The notes below the pieces were generated by a model. It had not been told where the DNA came from, did not search any database, and was given only the letters and a program-made list of their open reading frames with translations. From assembly GCA_017440465.1 (NCBI GenBank), contig JAFSHF010000016.1, forward strand, positions 1 to 64,000: a stretch of 64,000 bases of DNA, read 5' to 3'. The position numbers and the translations under genes were made by a program. Of this stretch, positions 23,496-31,333 are shown piece after piece. This stretch comes from Clostridia bacterium. GTDB taxonomy: Bacteria > Bacillota > Clostridia > Oscillospirales > QAKW01. Position 1 is the first letter of the stretch; every line of letters begins with the position of its first letter.

Positions 23496-24683
23496 ATGAA
23501 AAAGCTGATCTCTTTGCTGCTGGTTGCAATGATGCTCTTCACCATGGCGGCCTGCGGCGCAAACAATGCGAAAGATGAACTGAAGGTAGGCTTCATCTTC
23601 CTGCACGACGAGCAATCTACCTACGACAAGAACTTTATTGACGCCGCCATCGCTGCTTGCGAGAAGATGGACGTCACGATGGTTCAGAAGACGCAGATCC
23701 CCGAATCCAACAAATGCTATGATGCTGCTGTTGAATTGATCGAGTCCGACGGTTGCGACATTATCTTTGCCGATAGCTTCGGTCACGAAAACTTCCTGAT
23801 CAAAGCCGCCAAAGAGTATCCCGATGTTGAGTTCTGCCACGCTACCGGTACTCAGGCACACACCGCCGATCTGGCAAACTTCCACAATGCATTTGCTCAT
23901 ATCTATCAGGGCAGATACATGGCAGGCGTTGTTGCCGGTATGAAGCTCAACGAGATGATCGCCAATAAGGAGATCACCGCAGAAGAAGCCAAGATGGGCT
24001 ATGTTGGTGCTTTCACCTTTGCTGAAGTTATGTCCGGTTACACCTCTTTCTATCTGGGTGCCAAGTCTGTTTGCCCCAGCGTGACCATGGATGTGAAGTT
24101 CACCGGTTCCTGGTATGATGAGCAGAAGGAAAAAGAAGCCGCTCAGGCTCTGATCTCCGGCGGTTGCGTGCTGATCAGCCAGCATGCCGATTCGATGGGT
24201 GCTCCCACCGCTTGCGAGACAGCAAAGGTTCCCAACGTTTCCTATAACGGTTCCACCGTAGCTGCTTGCCCCGAGACCTTCCTGATCTCTTCCAGAATCA
24301 ACTGGGCTCCCTACTTTGAGTATATGATCACCCAGGTTCAGAACGATGCTGCCATCGCGGCCGACTGGGCAGGTACTCTGGAGAACGGTGCAGTTGCTCT
24401 GACTGAGCTGGGCAAGAACGTTGCCGAAGGCACTGCCGAGAAGCTGGAAGAAGTTGAAAAAGGCCTGAAGGACGGCACCATCAACGTATTCGATACCGCA
24501 AACTTCACCGTTGGCGGCAAGAAGATCGACAGCTATATGGCAGACGTCGACACCGATGCCAAGTTCGAGAAGGACACCGAGGTTGTTACCAACGGTATCT
24601 TCGAAGAATCCAAGTATCGTTCCGCTCCTTATTTTGATGCTGAAATCGACGGCATCACCTTGCTGGATCGTAACTACGGTTAA
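23496..24683 (+). CDS. BMP-family nucleoside-binding lipoprotein
   Basis: A 395-residue solute-binding lipoprotein with signal peptide MKKLISLLLVAMMLFTMAAC and Cys20 in an MAAC lipobox. The PBP1-type BMP fold follows: KVGFIFLHDEQSTYDKNF (ligand loop), DIIFADSFGHENF, FAHIYQGRYMAGVVAGMKL, and WYDEQKEKEAAQALISGG. Members bind nucleosides (purine or pyrimidine) for ABC uptake. The ATPase and two permeases follow. The preferred codons (CTG, AAG, GAG) look more biased than in neighbours, suggesting high expression. A strong stem after the stop probably lets the binding protein be made in excess over the rest. Confidence 0.9.
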   Translation: MKKLISLLLVAMMLFTMAACGANNAKDELKVGFIFLHDEQSTYDKNFIDAAIAACEKMDVTMVQKTQIPESNKCYDAAVELIESDGCDIIFADSFGHENFLIKAAKEYPDVEFCHATGTQAHTADLANFHNAFAHIYQGRYMAGVVAGMKLNEMIANKEITAEEAKMGYVGAFTFAEVMSGYTSFYLGAKSVCPSVTMDVKFTGSWYDEQKEKEAAQALISGGCVLISQHADSMGAPTACETAKVPNVSYNGSTVAACPETFLISSRINWAPYFEYMITQVQNDAAIAADWAGTLENGAVALTELGKNVAEGTAEKLEEVEKGLKDGTINVFDTANFTVGGKKIDSYMADVDTDAKFEKDTEVVTNGIFEESKYRSAPYFDAEIDGITLLDRNYG

Positions 24684-24696
24684 TCCGATTTAATTT

Positions 24697-24721
24697 AAGG
24701 CGGGGCGCCTCGCCCCGCCTT
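24697..24721 (+). terminator. Stem-loop between binding protein and ATPase genes
   Basis: AAGGCGGGGCG-CCT-CGCCCCGCCTT with only a weak T tail. It is followed by a second hairpin, CCGCACCGAT / ATCGGTGCGG, at 24749-24775. Both probably act as partial terminators or mRNA stabilisers, not as full stops, since the ABC genes have no obvious own promoter. Confidence 0.65.
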
Positions 24722-24805
24722 AATTTCTTTAAAATGGAACACTGAAACCCGCACCGATGCAAATAATCGGTGCGGCTTTGAGCGTTTTAAAAAGGGAGGA
24801 CGACT

Positions 24806-26341
24806 ATGGCAAACCAAGCGGCAATCGAGCTGAAAAATATCACCAAGACCTTTGGCAGCGTTGTGGCAAATAAAAACGTCAATTTAGTTGCCAACCGCGG
24901 TGAGATCCTTTCCATTCTGGGGGAGAACGGCAGCGGGAAAACCACGCTGATGAATATGATCTCCGGTATCTATTTCCCCGATGAAGGCGAGATCTTCATC
25001 GACGGCGAACCGGCGGTCATCGCATCGCCGAAGGATGCCTTTGATTATAAGATCGGTATGATCCATCAGCATTTTAAGCTGGTGGATGTCTTTAGTGCGA
25101 CCGAAAATATCATTTTGGGGCTGGAGGAGCAGGGGCGGTATAACCTCAAGGCCGCCGAAGGGCGGATCAGTGCCATCTGCGAGCAATACGGTTTTGAGCT
25201 GGACCCCAAAAAGAAGATCTATACCATGGCGGTCTCCGAAAAGCAGACGGTGGAGATCATCAAGGTGCTGTATCGGGGTGCCGATATTCTGATTTTGGAC
25301 GAGCCCACCGCGGTTTTGACCCCGCAGGAGACGCAAAAACTTTTTGCAGTCTTGCGCAGAATGCGGGACGATGGCAAGTGCATTATCATCATTACCCATA
25401 AACTGCACGAAGTGCTCTCTCTTTCCGATCGGGTGGCAGTCCTGCGGAAGGGCGAATATATCGGTACCGTTGAAACCGCCAAGACGAGCGAGACCGAGCT
25501 GACCGAAATGATGGTCGGCAAAAAGATCTCTTTGAATATCGAGCGCAGCGAGCCCAAGGACCCTCAGGTGCGGCTGGAGGTGCATCACGTCAATTGCTCC
25601 AACCGCGAAGGCGCGTTGGTGCTGGACGATGTTTCCTTCCACGTCAACGCGGGCGAGATCTTGGGCATCGCCGGTATCGCCGGCAGCGGCCAGCGGGAGC
25701 TTTTGGAGGTCATCGCCGGCCTGCAAAAAAGCGATAGCGGTGCGGTGCTTTATCATAACCCCAAGACCGGCAATGTGGATAACCTGCAGAATAAGACTCC
25801 GTTGCAGATCCGCGAGCTGGGCGTCCGCCTTTCCTTTGTCCCCGAAGATCGCTTGGGGATGGGCTTGGTCGGCAATATGGATATCACCGATAATATGATG
25901 CTCCGCAGTTACCGCCGCGGTAAATCTGCCTTTTTGGAGCGCAAGGCGCCCAAGGATCTGGCGGAAAAGATCATTGAGGACTTAGAGGTCGTCACCCCCG
26001 GTACCACCACACCGGTCCGCCGCCTTTCCGGCGGGAACGTCCAAAAGGTGCTGGTCGGGCGGGAGATTGCCGCATCGCCCACTGTTTTGATGGCGGCATA
26101 TCCGGTGCGGGGGTTGGATATCAATTCTTCCTATACTATTTATAATCTTTTGAATGAGCAAAAAGAAAAAGGGGTTGCGGTGGTCTTTGTCGGCGAAGAT
26201 CTGGACGTTCTGCTGGAGCTTTGCGACCGCATCTTGGTCATCGGCGGCGGTAAGGTCACCGGCATTGTCGATGGCAGAACCGCCACCAAAGAGCAGGTCG
26301 GTCTGCTGATGACGAAAACCGAAGGAGGGAAGCAAGAATGA
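24806..26341 (+). CDS. Nucleoside ABC importer, tandem ATPase
   Basis: A 511-residue protein with two ABC domains. In the first: Walker A GENGSGKTTLMN, a signature region that is degenerate (AVSEKQTVEIIKVLYRG instead of LSGGQ), and Walker B ILILDEPTAVLTPQE. In the second: a replaced Walker A GIAGSGQRELLEV, signature LSGGNVQKVLVGREI, and a Walker B region VLMAAYPVRGLDI without the usual DEP. These substitutions are normal for this family (YufO/NupO-type), where one ATP site is degenerate. It energises uptake with the two permeases that follow and overlaps the first by ATGA. Confidence 0.92.
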   Translation: MANQAAIELKNITKTFGSVVANKNVNLVANRGEILSILGENGSGKTTLMNMISGIYFPDEGEIFIDGEPAVIASPKDAFDYKIGMIHQHFKLVDVFSATENIILGLEEQGRYNLKAAEGRISAICEQYGFELDPKKKIYTMAVSEKQTVEIIKVLYRGADILILDEPTAVLTPQETQKLFAVLRRMRDDGKCIIIITHKLHEVLSLSDRVAVLRKGEYIGTVETAKTSETELTEMMVGKKISLNIERSEPKDPQVRLEVHHVNCSNREGALVLDDVSFHVNAGEILGIAGIAGSGQRELLEVIAGLQKSDSGAVLYHNPKTGNVDNLQNKTPLQIRELGVRLSFVPEDRLGMGLVGNMDITDNMMLRSYRRGKSAFLERKAPKDLAEKIIEDLEVVTPGTTTPVRRLSGGNVQKVLVGREIAASPTVLMAAYPVRGLDINSSYTIYNLLNEQKEKGVAVVFVGEDLDVLLELCDRILVIGGGKVTGIVDGRTATKEQVGLLMTKTEGGKQE

Positions 26342-27447
26342 GCCAAAAAATCAAAAAGCACCATGAGCCGCTGATCCATATCGTCAAGCGGGACGATCTT
26401 TTGGGTTGGCAAGCCTGGGGCATCCGCCTGGCCGCCATTGCCGTCGGCGTGTTGCTGATCGGGGTCATCTCTTCGCTCCTCACCGGTGAAAATTTCTTTA
26501 AGGTCTATGATATTATGTTCAGCGGCGTGTTCGGCCGCATCTTTGAGGGCAAGACGAGTATGCTCTGGAAATACCTGCAGGATACCGCTATTTTGCTTTG
26601 CTTAGGTCTGGCAGTCGCCCCCGCGTTTAAGATGAAGTTCTGGAACTGCGGCGCGGAAGGTCAGGCGTTGGTGGGCGGTTTGGCGGCGATGTTCTGTATG
26701 ATCACCTTCGGCGGTAAGATCTCGGAATTTCTGCTGGTCCCCATCGTCATCGCCGCCAGCATCCTTGCCGGCGCGATCTGGGGTGTCATCCCCGCCATCT
26801 TCAAGGCGAAATGGAACACCAACGAGACCCTCTTTACTCTGATGATGAACTATATGGCGACCCAGCTGATCGCCTATTATGTCTATATCGTGGGCGGCGG
26901 TTCCAACGTTATCACCCCCGTCTCCACCGGCGCACTGCCGGTGATCGGCAATCTGCAATATCTGCTGAACGTGTTGATCGTTGCCGCGCTGACGGTCGCA
27001 ATGTATGTGTTCCTGCGCTACAGCAAGCAGGGCTATGAGATCGCCGTCGTCGGCGAAAGCCAGAATACCGCGCGGTATATCGGCATCAACGTCAAAAAGG
27101 TCTTTTTGCGTACCATGATGCTCTCCGGCGCGGTCTGCGGTGTGGCGGGAATGTTGTTGGTGGCAGGCACCGATCATTCCATCAATACCAACACCGTCGG
27201 CGGGCAGGGCTTTACCGCCATTATGGTCGCCTGGCTGGGTAAGTTTAATCCCTTTGTGATGGCGTTGATGTCCGGTCTCATCATCTTTTTGAGAACCGGT
27301 GCCGCCAAGGTTGCCGACAGTAACTTCTTGAATAGCTCCTTTGCCGATATTTCGGTGGGCATCGTTATTCTGCTGTTGGTCGGCTGCGAATTCTTTGTTC
27401 AATATTCGGTTCGGCTGCGCCGCGCCAAGAAGGAGGTAGAAGCATGA
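26338..27447 (+). CDS. Nucleoside ABC importer, permease 1
   Basis: A 369-residue membrane protein with about eight to ten hydrophobic helices. The BPD_transp_2 signature is FKMKFWNCGAEGQALVGGLA, the EGQ motif typical of this family. VVGESQNTARYIGINVKK follows, the cytoplasmic loop that contacts the ATPase. Start and stop overlap both neighbours by 4 bp, so it is translationally coupled. Confidence 0.92.
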   Translation: MSQKIKKHHEPLIHIVKRDDLLGWQAWGIRLAAIAVGVLLIGVISSLLTGENFFKVYDIMFSGVFGRIFEGKTSMLWKYLQDTAILLCLGLAVAPAFKMKFWNCGAEGQALVGGLAAMFCMITFGGKISEFLLVPIVIAASILAGAIWGVIPAIFKAKWNTNETLFTLMMNYMATQLIAYYVYIVGGGSNVITPVSTGALPVIGNLQYLLNVLIVAALTVAMYVFLRYSKQGYEIAVVGESQNTARYIGINVKKVFLRTMMLSGAVCGVAGMLLVAGTDHSINTNTVGGQGFTAIMVAWLGKFNPFVMALMSGLIIFLRTGAAKVADSNFLNSSFADISVGIVILLLVGCEFFVQYSVRLRRAKKEVEA

Positions 27448-28433
27448 TCGTTGAATTTATCAGCAGAGCCATCCTTTTGAGCATCCCCCTTCTCTTCGGT
27501 GCGGTCGGCGAGATCCTGACCGAAAAATCCGGTCATCTGAACTTGGGTATCCCCGGTATTATGTACGGCGGTGCCATCGGCGGCGTCATCGGCGCGTTCC
27601 TCTATGAGAACGCCTGCGGCAATGTGGCAGAGAATATGAATCCCTTCCTCGCCATTTTGATCCCGTTGCTCAGTTCGATGATCTTCTCGATGCTGATGGG
27701 CTTGATCTATAGCTTTATGACCGTCACCCTGCGCGCCAACCAGAACGTGACCGGTCTGGCGCTCACCACCTTCGGCATCGGCTTGGGCAACTTCTTCGGC
27801 GGCTCGCTCACAAAGTTAGTGCAAAGCGACCTGCCCTCGATTGCGCTGACCAAGACCAGCCGGTTTTTCAAGGCGGAACTGCCCTTCGCAAAGGATCTGG
27901 GCTGGTTCGGCGAGATCTTCCTGTCCCACGATTTTCTGGCGTATTCCGCCATTCTGATCGCTGTTTTGGCGAGCATTTTCCTAACCAAGACCCGCGTGGG
28001 TCTGAATCTGCGCGCGGTGGGCGAAAACCCCGCCACCGCTGATGCGGCGGGCATCAATGTTACCGCCTATAAGTATGCAGGCACCATTATCGGCAGTGCC
28101 ATCGCCGGCTTGGGCGGTCTGCAGTATGTGATGGCGTATGCCGACGGTGTCTGGTCCAATAACGCCTTCGGTGATCGCGGCTGGATGGCGATCGCGCTGG
28201 TCATTTTTGCGCTGTGGAAGCCCTCGATGGCGATCCTCGGCTCCTTCCTGTTCGGCGCGCTTTGCAATGCCAATAACTATCTCAAGGGTCTGGGGACCGA
28301 AACGCAGGAACTCTTCAAAATGCTGCCCTATATCGTCACGCTGATCGTTTTGATCATCACAAGTATGCGTAAAAAGCGGGAGCATCAGCCCCCCGAAAGC
28401 TTAGGGCTTCCGTATTTCCGCGAAGAACGGTAA
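27444..28433 (+). CDS. Nucleoside ABC importer, permease 2
   Basis: A 329-residue membrane protein: FGAVGEILTEKSGHLNLGIPG is the characteristic E-KSG-LNLG start of BMP-linked second permeases. VGLNLRAVGENPATADAAGINV is the ATPase-coupling loop. Heterodimer partner of the preceding permease. The transcript probably ends at the stem at 28448-28477. Confidence 0.92.
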   Translation: MIVEFISRAILLSIPLLFGAVGEILTEKSGHLNLGIPGIMYGGAIGGVIGAFLYENACGNVAENMNPFLAILIPLLSSMIFSMLMGLIYSFMTVTLRANQNVTGLALTTFGIGLGNFFGGSLTKLVQSDLPSIALTKTSRFFKAELPFAKDLGWFGEIFLSHDFLAYSAILIAVLASIFLTKTRVGLNLRAVGENPATADAAGINVTAYKYAGTIIGSAIAGLGGLQYVMAYADGVWSNNAFGDRGWMAIALVIFALWKPSMAILGSFLFGALCNANNYLKGLGTETQELFKMLPYIVTLIVLIITSMRKKREHQPPESLGLPYFREER

Positions 28434-28447
28434 AAATATGTGTTTTA

Positions 28448-28481
28448 AATATGCCGTTGCTTTGCAGCGGCATATTTTATC
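28448..28481 (+). terminator. Terminator of the importer operon, close to the next RBS
   Basis: AATATGCCG(T)TGC / GCA(G)CGGCATATT followed by TTAT and CTTTT, only 7 bp before the GAAAGGA used by the next gene. Confidence 0.65.
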
Positions 28482-28504
28482 TTTTGAAAGGATATAATAA
28501 AGTT

Positions 28505-29899
28505 ATGAACTGTGATGTTTTGATTATCGGCGCCGGCCCTGCCGGCATCTTCACCGCGCTGGAATTGGTGCGCCAAGGGAGCGATAAAAAGATTGTCATC
28601 GTTGAAAAGGGCGTGGCGGTGGAAAAGCGCCGCTGCCCCAAGCATAAAACCAAGCAGTGTGTCAACTGCAAGCCCTGCAATATCACCACCGGCTTTTCCG
28701 GCGCGGGCGCGTTTTCCGATGGAAAACTCTCCCTTTCCTGCGATGTGGGCGGCGATCTGCCCCAACTGATCGGGGAAGATCTGGCGCAGGAGACTATCGA
28801 CTATACCGATAAGATCTATCTGGAATTCGGTGCCGATACCCATGTGGAGGGGGTGAGCAACCCCGATGCCGTCAAGGAGATCCGCCGCCGCGCCATTCAG
28901 GCGGGACTAAAATTGGTGGATTGCCCCATTCGTCATCTGGGGACCGAAAAGGCGCAGGATATTTATTACGCCATCGAGCAATATCTGCTGGAGCACGGCG
29001 TGGAGATGCTCTTTAGCCACGAATGTACCAACCTCATTATCGAAGATAAAAAATGCCTGGGCGGCTATATTCGCAGCGGTAAGGAGCCGTTTGAGATCCG
29101 CGCCGAGCATACCATCGTCGCCACCGGTCGGCGGGGGGCGGAATGGCTGGAGCACCTTTGCACCGAGCACGAGATCGAGCACCAACCGGGTACGGTGGAT
29201 ATCGGCGTGCGGGTGGAAGTCCGCAACGAGATTATGGAAAAGGTCAATGAGGTCCTTTATGAATCCAAGCTGGTGGGCTACCCCGCCCCCTTTAAGAATA
29301 AGACCCGCACCTTCTGCCAGAACCCCGGCGGCTTTGTCAGCCAGGAGAACTACGACAACGATCTGGCGGTGGTCAACGGCCATTCCTATAAGGAACTCAA
29401 GAGCAATAATACCAACTTAGCGATCCTCGTCTCCCATAACTTCAATACCCCCTTTAATCAACCCATCGCCTACGCGCAAAAGGTGGGCGAACTTTCCAAT
29501 ATGCTCGCCAACGGCCATATTTTGGTCCAGCGTTTCGGCGATATTTTAGACGGTAAGCGTACCTGGCAAAAGGAGCTTGCCCGCAGTAACCTGAAACCCA
29601 CCCTGCCCGATGCGGTGGCAGGGGATATCACCGCGGCGATCCCCTACCGCGCGATGATGAATATCATCAATTTCATCAAAGCGCTGGACCATGTGGTTCC
29701 GGGATTTGCTTCGGAAGAAACTCTGCTCTATTCTCCCGAACTGAAGTTCTATAGCAACCGCGTCTCGATGGACGAAAAGTTCCATACCAGCGTCGAGGGC
29801 TTATATTGCCTGGGCGATTCCTCCGGCTGGACCCGCGGTTTGATGATGGCTTCGGTGATGGGCGTTCTGATGGGTAGGGAACTAAGTAACCACGAATAA
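28505..29899 (+). CDS. FAD-dependent oxidoreductase (COG2509-like)
   Basis: A 464-residue flavoprotein. The N-terminal dinucleotide fold DVLIIGAGPAGIFTALELV binds FAD. A cysteine cluster CPKHKTKQCVNCKPC follows, then FSGAGAFSDGKLSLS, HTIVATGRRG, and the C-terminal GLYCLGDSSGWTRGLMMASV, the second FAD contact. The family is widespread in anaerobes and its substrate is not established. The ATG at 28505 starts exactly at the FAD domain; the earlier in-frame ATG at 28451 lies inside the terminator stem. No promoter is evident in the short gap, so read-through from the importer operon or an unusual promoter must be used. Confidence 0.85.
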   Translation: MNCDVLIIGAGPAGIFTALELVRQGSDKKIVIVEKGVAVEKRRCPKHKTKQCVNCKPCNITTGFSGAGAFSDGKLSLSCDVGGDLPQLIGEDLAQETIDYTDKIYLEFGADTHVEGVSNPDAVKEIRRRAIQAGLKLVDCPIRHLGTEKAQDIYYAIEQYLLEHGVEMLFSHECTNLIIEDKKCLGGYIRSGKEPFEIRAEHTIVATGRRGAEWLEHLCTEHEIEHQPGTVDIGVRVEVRNEIMEKVNEVLYESKLVGYPAPFKNKTRTFCQNPGGFVSQENYDNDLAVVNGHSYKELKSNNTNLAILVSHNFNTPFNQPIAYAQKVGELSNMLANGHILVQRFGDILDGKRTWQKELARSNLKPTLPDAVAGDITAAIPYRAMMNIINFIKALDHVVPGFASEETLLYSPELKFYSNRVSMDEKFHTSVEGLYCLGDSSGWTRGLMMASVMGVLMGRELSNHE

Positions 29900-29911
29900 T
29901 CCGGAGAAACT

Positions 29912-30574
29912 ATGACCGAACTTTTTACTACTTCATTATTAGATCTTTCCCATACCGACGCAAAGCCCCTGCTGCAAGGGGTGCAATACCCTTGGCAAGC
30001 GCTGGCGGGGATCGGCGATTTTATTGCCGACTTCGGCAAGACCTTGGGGGAGGAGTATCTCCATCCCCGAGAGACCGTCTGGATCCATAAGACCGCCAAG
30101 GTGGCGCCCACCGCCTTTTTGGGTGAGCGGGTGATCATCGGCGCGGATGCCGAGATCCGCCATTGCGCTTTTATCCGCAGTAATGCGCAGATCGGCAAAG
30201 GAGCGGTGGTGGGCAATTCCACCGAACTGAAAAATGTCATTTTGTTTGATGGCGTGCAGGTGCCTCATTATAATTATGTAGGAGATTCCATTTTGGGCTA
30301 TAAAGCCCATATGGGCGCGGGTGCCATCACCAGCAATGTCAAGGCGGACCATTCCTTGGTGGCGGTGCGGGGGAAAGAGACAATTCATACCCACCTTAAA
30401 AAGTTCGGCGCCATCTTAGGCGATTTCGCCGAGATCGGCTGCAGTGCGGTCCTTAATCCCGGAACGGTGGTCGGTCGTAAGAGTAATGTATATCCGCTCT
30501 CGATGGTAAGGGGCGTCATCCCACCCGACTCGATTTATAAAAACAAAAACGAAGTAATCAAAAAAGAGCCTTAA
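29912..30574 (+). CDS. Hexapeptide-repeat (left-handed beta-helix) acyltransferase-like protein
   Basis: A 220-residue protein. Residues ~50-200 show the hexapeptide rhythm of LbH proteins (VWIHKTAKVAPTAFLGERVI, AQIGKGAVVGNSTELKNVIL, AHMGAGAITSNVKADHS, CSAVLNPGTVVGRKSNVYPL). It resembles the C-terminal half of GlmU-type nucleotidyl/acetyltransferases without the uridylyltransferase part. Likely acetyl or acyl transfer to a sugar or nucleotide sugar; the substrate is unknown. It is 12 bp behind the FAD gene. A terminator overlaps its end, and a palindrome array follows directly. Confidence 0.8.
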   Translation: MTELFTTSLLDLSHTDAKPLLQGVQYPWQALAGIGDFIADFGKTLGEEYLHPRETVWIHKTAKVAPTAFLGERVIIGADAEIRHCAFIRSNAQIGKGAVVGNSTELKNVILFDGVQVPHYNYVGDSILGYKAHMGAGAITSNVKADHSLVAVRGKETIHTHLKKFGAILGDFAEIGCSAVLNPGTVVGRKSNVYPLSMVRGVIPPDSIYKNKNEVIKKEP

Positions 30575-30588
30575 GGGCTCTTTTTTTG
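30561..30588 (+). terminator. Terminator of the hexapeptide-repeat gene
   Basis: AAAAAGAGCC-TTAA-GGGCTCTTTTT with a T7 tail, overlapping the last codons and stop. Confidence 0.85.
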
Positions 30589-30596
30589 ATGCATCG

Positions 30597-30950
30597 AACG
30601 ATGCACAAATGAATTGTGCAAAGAGCGTACCAAATGAATTGGTACAGACTCCCAAATGATTTGGGGTACCAAATGATTTGGTAGGATAACAAAACAATGT
30701 ATTTGTGTACCAAATGAATTGGTACGCAGACATACAAATGATTTGGTAGGATAACGAAACAATGTATTTGTGTACCAAATGAATTGGTACGCAGACATAC
30801 AAATGATTTGGGGCACCAAATGATTTGGTAGGATAACAAAACAATGTATTTGTGTACCAAATGAATTGGTACGCAGACATACAAATGATTTGGGGTACCA
30901 AATGATTTGGTAGGATAACGAAACAATGTATTTGTGCACCAAATGAATTG
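30597..30950. repeat. Palindrome array B2 (AATGAATTGG box)
   Basis: Four ~80-bp super-units with GTACCAAATGAATTGGTAC, ACAAATGATTTG and ACCAAATGATTTGGT palindromes plus a constant stretch GGATAACAAAACAATG. These are the complements of the palindromes in array B1, so relative to the upstream gene the box reads AATGA(A/T)T. A further short piece of the same array is at 31207-31242, after the tandem repeats. No gene is supported inside; open frames on both strands are repeat artefacts. Confidence 0.9.
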
Positions 30951-31024
30951 GTTGCGACTGCGACCGCTGCCTGTGGTTGCGACTGCGACCGCTGCCGGTG
31001 GTTGCGACTGCGACCGCTGCCTGT
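30950..31024. repeat. Three 25-bp tandem repeats
   Basis: Copies at 30950, 30975 and 31000 of a GC-rich 25-mer beginning GGTTGCGACTGCGACCGCTG. The middle copy has one substitution (CCGGT instead of CCTGT). It starts exactly where array B2 breaks off. Confidence 0.95.
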
Positions 31025-31028
31025 GGCA

Positions 31029-31200
31029 GATGAAGGGAGCAGGTTAGCAGGTGCCGCAACACAAAAGATATCGAGCGCATCGCGCGAAGAATATTTTGAT
31101 GTTGCAAACGGGACGATGAAGGGAGCAGGTTAGCAGGTGCCGCAACACAAAAGATATCGAGCGCATCGCGCGAAGAATATTTTGATGTTGCAAACGGGAC
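31029..31200. repeat. Perfect 86-bp direct duplication
   Basis: Two adjacent copies (31029-31114, 31115-31200) starting GATGAAGGGAGCAGG and ending CAAACGGGAC appear identical over all 86 bp. Each contains GATATCGAGCGCATCGCGCGAAG. Identity implies a recent tandem duplication or an assembly artefact. Array B2 resumes afterwards. No RBS or credible gene is seen within. Confidence 0.95.
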
Positions 31201-31206
31201 GAAAAC

Positions 31207-31242
31207 ATACAAATGATTTGGGGTACCAAATGATTTGGTAGG
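31207..31242. repeat. Residual piece of array B2
   Basis: ACAAATGATTTGGGGTACC and ACCAAATGATTTGGT palindromes, identical to units in 30597-30950. They show that the 25-bp and 86-bp repeats interrupted or grew inside the array. Confidence 0.85.
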
Positions 31243-31261
31243 CTGCGGCAAGAATTACCGC

Positions 31262-31291
31262 TTGACCGCAGCAGTGGGATTTTGATATAAT
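31262..31291 (+). promoter_or_regulatory. Promoter of the SLH protein gene
   Basis: TTGACC, an 18-bp spacer and TATAAT, 42 bp before the GTG start. Confidence 0.75.
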
Positions 31292-31333
31292 TAATATAAT
31301 GTCGAAATTGAACGAAAGGAAGGAAACGCGAAA

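Noticed and set aside
30950-31250. Minus-strand frames reading the 25-bp and 86-bp repeats
   Set aside because: Peptides repeat themselves with the DNA duplication and there is no start signal. Considered non-coding.
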